Source: Taxillus chinensis
Taxonomy: Eukaryota; Streptophyta; Magnoliopsida; Santalales; Loranthaceae
Assembly (NCBI GenBank): GCA_023512835.1
Contig: CM042091.1
Span: 7,735,079 to 7,799,078 of the forward strand
Reading direction: 5' to 3'
DNA length: 64,000 nt
Shown here one piece after another: positions 12,889-24,954 of the stretch. Every line of letters begins with the position of its first letter. The first letter of the stretch is position 1. A program made the position numbers and the translations under genes. The notes beneath the pieces were generated by a model. The model was not told the DNA's origin. It did not search any database and was given only the letters and a program-made list of their open reading frames with translations.

Positions 12889-14662
12889 ATCAATTACATA
12901 AGTAATAATATATTATTAAAATTAAATCCTAAGACACTCCGATGATACCATCCATCAATTGCATGAATGGTACGGAGCATTATTTAATTTTAAAGCATAT
13001 ATATATATATATAAGATTTTGTTAAAATAAATATGTCCAATAGCGTAAGAACTCATAACTAATCGTTAGATTAAAATTTCAAAATTAATATTACATTTTC
13101 ATTTAATTGCTACAAAACTCTAATATTATGAACCATTGATTTTAGAGTGAAAATTGTAATATTAAAAATTAGATCAAACATCTATAATGTATTATATATG
13201 TGAATTGTCTTATTGAGATATATTATTTTTCTCTTCTAAAATAATTTGTATATCAGATTTCTTATAGAAGTCTAATTTTTTTTTTAGAAAAAAAATAAGT
13301 ACAAAAGCTATAAAATCATGCACACAATAAATGTTTTATATTTAATTTTATCTATGAAATTTATACATTAATATATTAGAAAATTATATTCACTCTTTTA
13401 TTATTAACTTTTTTACTTATCATTTTCATTCAAGTTTTTATATTTTTATTTCATATTAAATTATAAAATATTTATTATTAAATAAAAATATTATTTTAAT
13501 GATATATGAAGTAATTAAAAGAATTTATTGTAATATAGATTTGTTTAGGGAATCAAAATTTAATTTAAATATATAAATTTAAAAAAAATAATTGAAAAGT
13601 TGTTGGTGCTCTAACCATTGGATCTTTAAAATAAAAAAAAATAAAGAACACACTCTCAAATCAACCCCTCTCGCATAACATCGCTTTACTTAGGGAAATG
13701 CTACAATCTCTACCTTCAGTAAGTTGATTCTACCTCATCACAAAGACAAAGAGGGCCTTTGACCCCTTTATGACACCCTTCAATTTGAGACTTCGTGCGT
13801 TAGCGAGGTAAGTATAAGATTTAACATAAATCCAATTATATATTATTTTATAAATTCAAACCATCAAATTTTACATAATAAATTAAACAAAATCTTAAGG
13901 TTTAAGATTAAAAAGTAAGTGTCTTTGATTCATTATTATAAATATAACACTAACAAAAAACTTAGGTTTATATGACTTTATTGTCGGACATTTCTTAATT
14001 CCACTATTCCATATCTTTATTTCTTAATTAATTGTCTAAAGTTGGAAAACAAATCAAAAGTGGGTGAGCTAAAATCACCCAATAAAAATAAATATAAAGT
14101 GGTAAGCTAAGCAATAAAAATCATGAAAATAATATGACATGAAAAAAGATATGACATTGTTAGTGTCTATACAAATTTGCACACGTACATTAATTAGTTG
14201 AGCATTATGCAAGGTGTGTGGTATGGTCGGTGGTGGCAGATTTGCTGTGGCAGTGATGGCGTGTTAATTATATTGTCGATGCAGGAGGCGATAGTTGTTA
14301 AGGGGGTTCGGGAGTATAAACCATCGATCATACATTATTTGGGCTCTTTAATTTAATTTTCCTACCTATTACCCCCGAAATTATTTTCAAGTGCGAGCTT
14401 ATCCTTAATTACTGAGGTTTTATATATTTTTATTACAGAACACGGGGTTTATGGGGTTTATGGATTTGCAGCGTACATCCACGGCATATTTTGCAGTGCC
14501 TGCGCGGCTCCCGTGCAACGCCAACAAATATTGATCATCGGTTTTATCATTTATGCGTATATATTTCGTACAGGCATGCAGTATATATGACTTAATTACT
14601 CGTGTGCTTAACCTACCAAATCATTTACACCGAGAAGAGAGAGGAAAAGAAAAGAAGATGAG
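12889..14662. other. Intergenic, AT-rich
   Basis: No supported gene. A short (TA)n run is at about 12998-13013. The last few hundred bases are likely the HD-Zip 3' flank. Confidence 0.55.
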
Positions 14663-15706
14663 TCAAGACCAGAAGTCCCACCACTGATCACTGCTAGTAC
14701 CACCAGACTGATCCAAGATGTTCTCGGGCGACTCTAAGCTTCCCCAATTTTCAGCTGATGATGTGAGGGAACCATCAACAGGCTCCTGCACCATACTCAG
14801 AAGGGCAGCAGTAGGTTCTTCTTCTTCCTCTTCTTTCACCCCAAGGTAGTTATTATCTTCGTCTTCGTCGGACGACATAACCGCCATTTTGCGATCAGCA
14901 GCAGTGTCTGTGTCTTCAAAGCAATTATGTTTAGGACCAGGCTTGATTTTTCCTTCCGCCTCAGTCTTCACATCAGCCGCAGCCGCTGCCGCTGCGGTGG
15001 TTGCCTCCGATTGGTTCTCCATGCCCCCGTTTTCTGCCTGACCTTCCATAACACCATTCAGTTTCTGCAGCTGCCAAACACGCACACACACACACAAACA
15101 CACACAAAAACAAAACTAAATTTCCTCATAATTAATTTGCTACTGCACCTAACGAGTAACGACTCCCACTATATATACCGTTAATTTGCTCATCGTACAC
15201 ATAGTGAGTACACAACACACGCATATACAGGTTACAATAAGTTAAGCTCCATCTATCATACGTGAGTGCATGTTAATAAATAGAAAAACACAAATCAATA
15301 TGTAGTCATAGTTAAATTGGTTGGTGCGTACCTGCAGGACGAGGGAGTCTTTTTCTTTGTTCAACACATCAAACTGGGAAAGCAGAGATTTGTAGTTGTT
15401 TCGTAGGATGGCAACGTCACGCTCCAGCTGCTTGGACTTCCACCGGGCCCTCTTGTTCTGAAACCATATGGCAACCTGACGCGGCTGCAACCCCAGCTCG
15501 GTGGCCAGCTGCAGCTTCTTCCGCGGCTCCAGCTTGGTCTCCTCCTGGAATATGGATTCCAGTGATCTTATCTGATCATTACTGAACCTCCTCTGGTTTT
15601 TGTTTTTCTTTTTTTTCCTCCCAGACCCAGTTACAGCAGGCGACGAGGAGCTCAAGCTACCTGCTACCCCCAGTGTTTCCCGGCCGCCATTAAACGTGCC
15701 GTCCAT
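14663..15706 (-). CDS. HD-Zip class I transcription factor, ATHB7/ATHB12-like
   Basis: Exons 15332-15706 and 14663-15070 (minus) join in phase to 260 aa, close to ATHB7. The homeodomain (about 31-92) follows a KKKKNKN basic run and contains [15 protein letters not shown] and the recognition helix [17 protein letters not shown]. The leucine zipper begins immediately (QLERDVAIL) and keeps leucines at six heptads. The acceptor GGCAG|CTGCAG was chosen because the following LQKL keeps the heptad register, whereas the next AG would break it. The C-terminal half is acidic (DEDEDN, KEEEEEE, a poly-Ala run) and ends in aromatic QWWDFWS, typical of the class I activation motif. Nuclear, binds CAATNATTG-type sites as a dimer; ATHB7/12 respond to ABA and drought. 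The single intron (261 bp) ends in a GT-rich tract directly before the acceptor. Confidence 0.95.
15079..15107. repeat. (CA)n microsatellite next to the HD-Zip acceptor
   Basis: A CA/CAAA tract that reads as (GT)n on the gene strand and ends about 9 bases before the intron acceptor. Confidence 0.85.
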
Positions 15707-15889
15707 CGGGGGCGCACGGGAAGCGATCGGACGTGCACTGAATTTGAGAATTTAGCTTCCTACTTATTAGTTCTAGCCCCGATAGGTACACCGTACGCGA
15801 GAGATTGATTGTATTTCAGTATTTTCTTCTCACCTTAACCGTAATTCTAACTCGGCCTTCTCTTCTTTGGTAACGGGGAGTGGCCGTCG

Positions 15890-15901
15890 TATATTTATAT
15901 A
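15890..15901 (-). promoter_or_regulatory. TATA box of the HD-Zip gene
   Basis: Minus strand TATATAAATATA, 184 bases upstream of the ATG at 15706, a plausible core promoter with a 150 base leader. Confidence 0.65.
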
Positions 15902-16502
15902 CATCCGCTGCGAACCAATTGGCATATGAGGTGTACATGATATAACACCATGACAAAGCCGGGGGTGGGGGGTTAGTTGTGGTTTCGTTTTGGGTCGTAT
16001 GGTTTGTTTGTGAGATTGGTTTGTTGGGGAACTAGTTTTTCTATTTTTGATTAAAATTTCATTTATTTATGTTCATTGCTGTTTCGACTTGATGGATGAT
16101 TCTGACATTGGTTTGTCTGTCATTACTCACTATATATATCTCAATCGCAGAGATAAACTCGTGTGTCATCATCACCCCGCAACGCAAGTTGACAACATTG
16201 GCTCTCAAATTTAATACGCCTTAGCCCACCTCTGTATGTATATTACTACATGTAACATGTTATTACGATGCCTTATTAATTTCTTCAACCTAAAGTTATG
16301 AGTCCTGGTTTTCTTTCCCTTTTAAAACGTGTGTGTGTATATATAGATAAAGGGGAGGGGGTGGTATTAATTAGCAAGGTTTAAAATAATATCATTTAAA
16401 AGTTTTTATTTTATTTTATAAAATCTAATTCTTTATTAAAATAAAATTGTCTAACGGAGGCAAATAAGTGTCACATTTTTATATAATATTATCATATTAT
16501 TT
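15902..16502. other. HD-Zip upstream region
   Basis: AT-rich with short GT-rich runs; no gene. It includes the presumed distal promoter of the HD-Zip gene and borders the first copy of repeat block A. Confidence 0.5.
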
Positions 16503-16640
16503 TCTTGGCCGCTTGATAAATAAATTTTACTTAAATAAAATAAAATAAAAACATAGTAAATGAATGAATAAAAAATAATTAAGTAAAATAAAATAGCATT
16601 GGAGGGTATTTTCAGATGTATTTAAATAAAATAAAAGGCG

Positions 16641-16678
<38 letters not shown>

Positions 16679-18120
16679 CTTAGTTTTGGACTGAGGATTT
16701 TGTTCACGAATTTGAGTCATTTGATGATAAATATCGAATGACATTATTAAATTTAATTTAATGAATATTTGGTGGAAAGAAAAAAGAAGGAAGAAAAGGA
16801 GAAGAAAAAGCATCGTCAAATCAATATCAGTATAGGGGGTGGGGTGGGGTATCTTTCTGTCATAGCAGCTGTCGCATGTTCCCCAATCAGCGGTCGACAG
16901 TTGCGTTGGTCGAAAGAAAAGTCGCAGCGTTCCCATTAACCCCTCCTCGTCTTTTTCGCCTGGCGCAACCTTTGGCTTGGAGTGGGGGGACGTGGCTGCA
17001 ATCCAATGGCCGTAGCGCACAGGTGGCAGGAGTCTTCTTCGTCAACGACGTGACGACGATGGTGGGGTGGACCCCACGTTAATTACGTGTTTCTTTAAAG
17101 CTCCCGTGTGTCCCCACTCTTTTCACACTTTTAGAACGGTTATTCGTATTTTTTCTTTTTAATCTGAAGTTACCACGGTAAATAATAAACGTTGATAACA
17201 TTGATATTTCAGTCTGAAGTTATTTATTAATTACTTAATTTCAATGGGATAAAACATTGATATTTAAAAATTTGTCATTCTATTTATAAATAATAAAAAA
17301 CGACCAATTTATATTTATTGTGCAACTATTTACTGCTATTGTACGAACCAGATTTTGACGGCGCCAAAATGTTTTTATCGGGTTAATTTCCGGGACTCAT
17401 AATTACTCGTGCAACTATTTACTACTACTATAGTATTGTAGGAAGAACGAACCAGATAACAATATTATTGATAGCGATTGCGCGAGCCAAGGACTGTGTG
17501 GAGTGGTCGCTCAAAATGTTCTGCATGGCAATGGCTGAATGGCATGAGCAAAACTCTTGTAATTTGTAAACACACGCTGACGCGCATTTCTTAAAACTTT
17601 CGAAACCCAACGCTGGACGGACAATTGGGGGTCGAAGAAAGCGACGACGAAGGCACCGTGGGTGCATGACGCTCTACTCTAGTAATGACGTCGGTGATGT
17701 TTGCATATAATTTAATTTAAGGAGCCGATCGAGTGGTCATTATCTCAGCGATAGAGATCGATGAGAGGAGTCATTGAGTCATGATCATCATCATTTCGCC
17801 GCCGAGGCTTCCTTTGGAGGAAGAGGCGTTTGGGTAGGGCAAATTTTATATTATACACATTTAACAAATTATGGTAGTTGAATATCCATTATTTTGTTTG
17901 GATATATATAGCTTTTAATTTTAGATAAGAATTTTAAATTAACTTCTACAATTACTTTTATGTGTTTGAATAACTTTAGATTTGAAAGAAGCATTTTAAA
18001 TTTACTTACAAAATATTTTCTCTTGGATAACTTCAAAGAAAATTGTGAAAAATGATAACCAATAGCAAAAGTTTTTATTTCTTATCATTACTCCATTACG
18101 TGAAAAATGTGACCATAAGA
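16503..18120. repeat. Repeat block A, copy 1
   Basis: Longest of three direct copies (others about 26205-27335 and 37262-39104). Shared landmarks are a (TA)n tract (16645-16677), a GGGGTGGGG run near 16840, GTCGCAGCGTTCCCATT near 16920, the GACGTGGCTGCA segment, the GACCAATTTATATTTA segment and a shared GTTTGCAT segment near 17700. The GC-richer centre contains CCAAT and ACGTGG motifs and may derive from a promoter. No open frame is conserved among the copies. Confidence 0.85.
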
Positions 18121-18690
18121 AACCTTTAATAATCCTTTTTTTAGGGTAGGAATAGAGAGCATAATTTTTCTTTCAAACAGAGGAAGTGATGAGCAACTGA
18201 GATAAAACTTTTACGGAAGAACAACATCCTTGTTCATTTCATTTACAGGGATCCAACAACAGTTCAAACACAAAATTTCTCACCAAATGAAATGAACCAC
18301 GTGCTGTCTCAGCATCCCAGAATCCTAGGACGACTCGACTCCCATACAATCACACATAAGCGGGCCTAGCCTTAAACTAACTTGCTCAAGACGAATGAAT
18401 GCCTCCTGGACTTCTAGCGTGTAGTGGTACAATCCAGTCCAAAGATGGGATGTCCAGTCAAGCTGAATAAAGGGGTAGACATGAAGCCGTATATGAGGAA
18501 ACAAAGCGGTAGAGATGCATGAGTCAAGCTGTAATCAAGCCTTTTTAAGTATACACAAAGGCCTTATATTTTAATATATTCTAGCATACACTTCCAATGC
18601 AAGCATCCTAAATAACAGCACTAGAATGAGATTCTTTTATCAACAGAAATATATATATATTTTTAAATAGAATTAATAAAAAGGAGGAAA
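18121..18690. other. Unassigned sequence before the RAPTOR fragment
   Basis: Mixed composition with no recognisable gene. A CACGTG site is at about 18299. Confidence 0.5.
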
Positions 18691-19800
18691 GAAAAAAAAA
18701 AATTTCAAGTACCGGATTCTTTCATTATCATCTGCAGCAATTACGATAGGAGAGAAAGGTTGCAGGAATGTTATTTTTGTTCCCATTTCGAATCTTGCAT
18801 TCACAGCTAGTGCCCAGATTACTAAGCTTACTAGCAGCTGACAAAAATATGAAACAGAAACACAATCAAGTGATTGCATTATATAATAATAGAAACAAAA
18901 TAACAGGGACTTACAGGAACGCTGACATATGCTATGAGGTCAAGAGCCAATTTCTCCCTCTCCTCCCTTCTAGCTTATACTTCTTCACTGTCATATGCAG
19001 CATTAAGTAGCGGCCTGGAGAAGTGCCCACAACTCCAATTGTATATTTTTGATTGTGGAAGGAAACTGCGCTCTGGGATCCCACAGGCTAATCCTGAATC
19101 TGGAGAATTAAGGATGTGTGGTCTGAACTCCAAAGAACACACACTTTGCATCCCATCTAAATAACTAGGTCGAGGGTGGACTAACAGGAGTTGTTCTAAG
19201 GCAAATGTCCGCCTACAAATAGTAAGCATAATATGTACCAATCACAACAGATGGCATGCAATAATATTAAATGTCTGAAATATATCCTTCAACAACATTA
19301 ACAGATAAAATTTTAAAAGTGAGACGTACCAGCATTCATCACAATCCATGATGATAAACGAGCCAGTGGAGATTACACTGCAGGCTCACCAGGCTTAATA
19401 CTATGACCCATAGATTTTACTGGTATTGTTAACGCCTGCTCAACACCAATGATGGAAAGACCACGCCAACCAAGGCTTGCAATGCATGTTGATGGATCCT
19501 TTGTTAGTGTCCGCATGGCAGTAACGCATCGAGAATAGATTGCATTGTCTAGAGATTTTTGTCTAGAATGGTCAATAACACCATTGCTAACAATTTCATT
19601 CAATGTCCAGACTCAAAATTCTGAGAGGAATCATCAGACAAAATAGATTAATGCATTATTCCACAAAAGGCAGGGGACTGCTGGTGGCAACCCTTCAATC
19701 TCGAACCATAGATGAACTGTCACTACCAACTCTTAAAAAAGGACCAATTTGGGAATGAATATTTCCATGCGATGACCACTGACCAGTATTCATTCATAAA
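18690..19800 (-). pseudogene. RAPTOR (regulatory-associated protein of TOR) pseudogene fragment
   Basis: Three exon remnants lie in correct order on the minus strand. About 19373-19800 reads RVGSDSSSMVRD, then a stop, then SLDNAIYSRCVTAMRTLTKD and LSIIGVEQA. About 18940-19205 reads [26 protein letters not shown] and [20 protein letters not shown]. About 18709-18850 reads [19 protein letters not shown] and AADDNERIR. These correspond to the segment between the HEAT repeats and the WD40 domain of plant RAPTOR1, the scaffold that presents substrates to TOR kinase. The remnant has in-frame stops (after VRD, after DSEEV, after GEPAV), a frameshift and no N- or C-terminal parts, so it cannot make RAPTOR. 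Confidence 0.9.
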
Positions 19801-20160
19801 TCCACCAAATGAAGCCTACATATGAGCCAAAGGTGGGAGAGAATTCAGTAGAAACAGCATAAATAGAAGCAAAGCATGATATTACACAAGCCACTGAATT
19901 TGCTTGGCATTCTTGTTTCAACATAGAACCATAAACAAATAAACAAATAAAATAAATATTAGGTAATGTTCAAGCCTTTTGACGATCTCACACATTTGAC
20001 AAAAATTTATTAGAGTTGAAATGCTTGTCAAAACATTAATACGACCCAGCTAAGCACTACTAGATTGATGCCACGTAAAATCGAAAATATAAAATTAAAG
20101 CAATTATCGAAGGACCCTACCAATAAAACAAAAACCATAAATACAAAAAAAGATACACAT
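19801..20160. other. Spacer between RAPTOR remnant and RNase H-like block
   Basis: AT-rich. The stretch from about 19870 resembles text at 29760-29940 and 42010-42190 (ACTGAGTTTGCTTG, ACACATTTGAC), so it belongs to the duplicated unit. No coding signal. Confidence 0.5.
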
Positions 20161-20164
20161 GTAC

Positions 20165-20745
20165 ATATAACTTACCCAAGATGAAGACAATGATGTCTCT
20201 TTTTGCCTAAGCCAATATGATCGTTCAAATCCTCATTAATATAATTTTCTCCGAACGATTCATGGTCCGCTAATGTGGTTGCAAACAAATCAGCAACCAA
20301 GTTCTTGTAATAAATAGATTTGACTGCAAAATTCGTCAAAACATTGCATTACGATCCAAATTTTGCTACAAAAATAGGCATCATTACTTTCATAATTCAA
20401 GAAATTGTTCATGTAAAAATTAAAGAAATTATTGACGTAATAACCAAACAAGTTATACCTGTAAATAACTAGGCCGTTGCCGCTTTGAATTCCATAACGC
20501 TCCAAATTTTCTTGACAACTTTTTCACAATCACTTTTCAATTGCGATTTTTTAGCCATATGATTTATTGCAATTTGCATGGCCTCAAAATATACAAAAAG
20601 TTCCGCACGTTCAAAAGATATTGCGTGGAATAAATCTTTACACTACCAAAGATTATGTTTTTTTTATCTCTTATTTTAATATAAGAGCATGCTGGCCACC
20701 TGAACTTGCTCTTAACCATAGAAGTCACCATTCAACTTTTCCATC
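20165..20745 (-). pseudogene. RNase H-like domain remnant, copy 1
   Basis: Minus strand fragments in successive frames: AISFERAELFVYFEAMQIAI (the helix region that selects codons such as AEA/FEA), then KIWIVMQCFDEF, then KNLVADLFATTLADH, the usual end of a plant reverse-transcriptase-associated RNase H (RVT_3) domain. A donor-like GGTAAGTT follows at 20172-20179, shared by the copies at 34.86 and 42.34 kb. Frameshifts and stops make it non-functional as read. Confidence 0.6.
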
Positions 20746-20869
20746 ATTAAGACAGGTTTGTACGAGGTACTTGAGTATTTGCTACCAGCGGAAAACATGT
20801 ATTCTTCCTATCCATTGCATGTCTTCAATGGATATTTGATATGATTTTCTACTCCTAAGCATTTCAAAT

Positions 20870-21735
20870 TAATGTTTACTAGAACTACCGACTTTGTATT
20901 TATACTAAAGTATTGTCATTATAATAGATGGGAGATATTTTTTATAGAATATCTTTCGTAATTCACCATCAATCTGCAATAAAAACAAAAGGATCAGAGA
21001 ACATATAAGTATGGCAGTGCTATAAGTAGTATTGCATGACAAGTTAAATTGACACTTATTCTAACCTCATGAGTAACTCAAAAACTAATGACATATAATG
21101 TCATAACAATACATAAAGTTTGTAAAAGCTCAATTTCTAATTGAAGTACTTATGTGAAAGCTTACGATCGAAGCAGGAGCAATGAAAACTATTTCACTTC
21201 ACCGAGTTCATGATAGATGAACTCCTTTGAGAATGAGGATATGGAACGGACTGTACAAAAAATTAACATTAAATGAGTTAACATGTGACAAGAGTGAAGA
21301 AGGTCTGATAAATTGAATCATAACAACAAAATGATATACCTGCAAAAAAATCTCTCTGCCCTAAAATACTCACTGTCCTCTTCAACATAATTAACCTCGG
21401 GAAGTAAAGCACATAACACGCCTCCTAAACAAATTATTCATATTAATTCTAACAAATCCCAAAACTATAAATAAGCCTGAAGTAATATTAGGGAGAGAAA
21501 AGCAATGAGAGACTATAGGTATCCACTTTTCTCTTCTATAAATTTACAATTACAATACACAACAAACTAGGTAAGTACAATGATGTGAAGCATGTAGAAG
21601 TTTCTATCAAGGTCTATGAAATAGACCAAGACAACTTAATTAATCACAATTAAGTATGAAACCACTAGGTATAAATAACCAACGGAAGAACACACCAAAA
21701 ATATTCAATAAATTAAACATGAGTTCAACACTAAA
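20870..21735 (-). repeat. Repeat block X, copy 1 (exons of an unidentified gene)
   Basis: Minus-strand blocks shared with 31740-33240 and 43430-44830. Conserved exon-like pieces are CALLPEVNYVEEDSEYFRAE (about 21350-21420), RSISSFSKEFIYHELGEVK (about 21190-21255) and DGELRKIFYKKYLP after TTATTGCAG (about 20930-20975). I recognise no family. Splice-like signals flank the pieces in this copy. Confidence 0.6.
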
Positions 21736-22130
21736 TCAAAATAAAAATATATATAGTAAGATATAGGGAAAAAGTAGATTGCTCATGATAAATGCTTTGA
21801 CAAATAAACAAAGTACATAAACTAGGTGACTCGTAAATAATTTATGGTTCGATAATGTGATTTCTACCATGACAGCAACTGAGTTTTTCTCGCGATAAAT
21901 AGCTTTGACCTCAAAATCTTTAAAACATTGCATCATATCCCAAATTGTGCTACAAAAATAAGCATTTGACAATTCAAGAAATTACTAATGTAAAAATTAA
22001 GGAAAGTATTGATATAATAACTAAAGAACTTAAACCTATAAGTACCTAGGTCATCGCCGCTTTGGATTTTATCAACGCCCCATATTTTTTTCGCAATATT
22101 TTTTACAATCACTTTTCAATAGCATTTTTT
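21736..22130 (-). pseudogene. RNase H-like domain remnant, copy 2 (short)
   Basis: Minus strand SNAYFCSTIWDMMQCFKDFE followed by VKAIYREKNSVAV, the C-terminal RNase H-like signature (hydrophobic, IYRE, N-x-VA). Only the C-terminal portion is present. Confidence 0.6.
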
Positions 22131-23429
22131 TTTTACCTCACGACATGTTATTCTGACAAAATTGCATGAGGGTATACAACACCAGAATTTTCAAATGACT
22201 ATAATAAGTAAAAAAAATAATAAAAAAATTATAATTTTAATAGAATAGAAAAATTAAAATAAAAAATATATAATAGATTTTTTAAAAATGAGTAAATTTT
22301 AGGAGTGATTTCTAGCTATTTAAAAAATAAATGAAATATAATTTTTTTCATCAAATGCTAATGTAAAAATCAATATAAATTGTACGATTAGAGAAATAAG
22401 TGTAAAAAACATACCATATATATATACACATTTAAAAAAAATAGAAATGACAATATCATAAGCAATCATAAAAATCTAAGCTAATATTAACTAATTAAAT
22501 TGCTTTTTAAAACTAAAAATTTAAATCAAATTAATACAAAACATAAATTAGTGGGTCTACTCCTTCAATTTATTTAGTTAATAAATAAAAGGTAAAACTT
22601 AAATGGTGTGCAAGAATGAAATTCATTCTCATTCCCGCATCCGGTACACACAAGAGGTAATCATTCATTACATTGGAATTCAAATTATAAAGAATGAGAT
22701 AATCTTGAATACCCCCACACCCTCGGTATTGACAAACTAGTTCACATAATTAATTTTTCAAATTTGACCTTCATCCATTCAGTAATTGTCAGATCCTCAA
22801 GTACCACAACGCCACACCATCACTCAGAACATCAGCTTTGCCATATCTCCTTAAATACCAGCCCCGCCAGTGGGTAACACCCCCCCCCACCCCCCCAAAA
22901 AAAAAAAACTCAGATCTACTTTCTTCTTTCTCCTTCCTCACAAACCGATAAAAAGTATACTTAATTCAAAATTGTGAAATACACAAGTAAACACTATTTG
23001 TGTCAAGGAAATAGACTAATCATAGGAAAACAAATTTTACTTTCCCAATTCAAAAGTAAATATAGGATATCTAGTAATAAATAAGGAAAAAATAGATTGC
23101 TCAGATAATGCTTCTACATATAATCAAAATATGTAAAACAAGTGACTTTGGAGCATTATATCTCAAAATAACGTTTTCAAATTTATCCATGCATATAGAT
23201 TTAAACCATTACCTTCATTTCTATCCCTTCCAAGTCCACTTGTAATAGCCAGCACATTCACTATAGAAAAAAATGGAAACGTGAGTTGCTCTTTTTTCTA
23301 AAAACACAACTAAAAGTGCGGTGGCATCCATGGCATAGATTTATTAGGACTCTAAGTCTCTAACAAATATGTAATGTGTGAGGAATTAGAGATCGTGGAA
23401 AAAGTGAGCGTTTGTAAACATCTTCATAA
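22131..23429. repeat. AT-rich spacer duplicated at 35.3-36.2 kb
   Basis: Collinear with 35271-36184: shared text includes ACACAAGAGGTAATC, GACAAACTAGTTCACATA and CCATTCAGTAA. The final part (22.9-23.4 kb) is also shared with 47.75-48.03 kb. A C-rich run is at about 22879-22898. No gene. Confidence 0.7.
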
Positions 23430-23880
23430 TTCCAGTTTTGGCGGAGCCACGTTAAAAGAAATTGGTATCAGAGCAAGTTTTACAAACATACACTGACCGG
23501 AGCAGATCTGTCCGTTCCAGCCTCCGCCGTATGCCCGAAGCTTTGATGCCATTGTCGCACCACATCGGACCACCACGATCAGCCAGCCACGATCTGTCAT
23601 TTTCGCTGTTCTCCGACCGACTCGCGCCGACCGGGCCAGCACCTGCAGACGCACACTAGGCCACCGTGGACCGCAGCCCCGACAGCCTCGCCAATCGACC
23701 ATCGCCGCACCTCTCCCAGACCCGATCCTCTGTGACCAATCGTCGTGGCAGTCTCTTCTGGCTCCTGCCCGATCCGCGCTGCCAGTCGAACTTAGCTGCG
23801 GCCTCCACTCGCCTTCTACTATCACCGCTGCGCACGACCAGATCCGTGGAATGTGTTGGGAGATGATAAAGGGGGCTTTG
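23430..23880. repeat. Repeat block Y, copy 1, with retrotransposon-type primer-binding site
   Basis: Begins with GGAGCCACGTTAAAAG and TGGTATCAGAGC (23463-23474), which matches the primer-binding site complementary to initiator tRNA-Met used by plant LTR retrotransposons. About 400 bp of GC-rich sequence follows (ACCGGAGCAGATCTGTCCG, CCATTGTCGCACCACATCGG, CGACCATCGCCGCACCTCTC). Copies lie at 29957-30190, 36185-36650 and 48037-48600. Overlapping open frames on both strands are composition artefacts. Confidence 0.75.
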
Positions 23881-24954
23881 ATTGGTGGTGACAATACAAG
23901 GCTCCACCAGTAAAATAAGAATAAATAAGATAAATGGGGTATTGTTGTTATATATTAGATAAGTGCATATCATTCACGTTGTCCTTTTTATTATTTTATC
24001 ATCATTTTAAAAAAAATAATATAAATACCACTTTAACTCAATTATTTACAATTGTTGTCATGGTTATACATTTGCTTTTAATTTTTTCATTTTTATTTTC
24101 ATTATACTTGTGCTAACAAAATACATAGTAATTAAAATAAAACAAAACAAATGCATATATAAAAAGAATATAATTTGTAAAAATGTGTGGTTTTGGATAG
24201 GGAAAAACTAATATAAAATTCAAATTATGGTGGATAGGGTGACATTAACTAATAATTTTTTTGATGAGATTAGAAAATTAATTCCATTTGTGTTGGATAG
24301 GATGTCATTAATTAATAACTTTAGTCTTAAGTTTTAATTGCCGAACTAAAATTTGTTTTCCTATGAGTTGGTTATTTCAATGGTACGAAATTATTTACCT
24401 GTGTATTTCATAATTTTGAAATGATTATATGTTTTTTCTTCTTATAAAACATGGTAAATGTTTCTTTTCTTATTTTTTGCTCATAAAATTCATTTTCAAT
24501 TTAATAATTAAATAAGATAACTAAAATTACTATATTTAATTAATTATTTATAAAAAAATCACCACATTTTACATTAAGCATACCATAGAAGTCCATTTTT
24601 TTGTTAAGGGCTTACAAAAGTCCAGTTGTTGCATGTTTGCTTACTGAATAATTATGTATAATTTACTATAATTAGTATCATACTATTTAGAGTGAACTAT
24701 TATAATTGCGCATTGTTGGTTGGGCAATTGTACACTATCGGTCATGCCATCTTAAGCACTCAATTAAATTGATAGTTGTGCTATATTATGTCCGATGAAA
24801 CTTGAGTTGAATCGAATAAAAAGTACATATCTTTTATTATTATATTTCTTATATTGGTTTGTTTATATAGATATTTTTTAAAAATTAAAAAATTAATTTT
24901 TTATGTTGTTGTTGTGATGTATGCAGATAGCCATTTGATGTGTGATTTTTTTTA
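23881..24954. repeat. AT-rich block Z, copy 1
   Basis: Shares AGTGCATATCATTCAC, TAACTCAATTATTTAC and ATTATGGTGGATAG with 31170-31620 and 48640-49090, and its distal half (AAGTCCANTTGTTGCATGTTT) with 36650-37190. No coding signal. Confidence 0.7.

Noticed and set aside
14927..15184. Plus-strand open frame over the HD-Zip second exon
   Set aside because: Antisense shadow of the HD-Zip coding sequence.
23424..23973. Long overlapping open frames in block Y (both strands)
   Set aside because: They depend on GC-rich composition, are not conserved in frame among the four Y copies, and have no recognisable domain.
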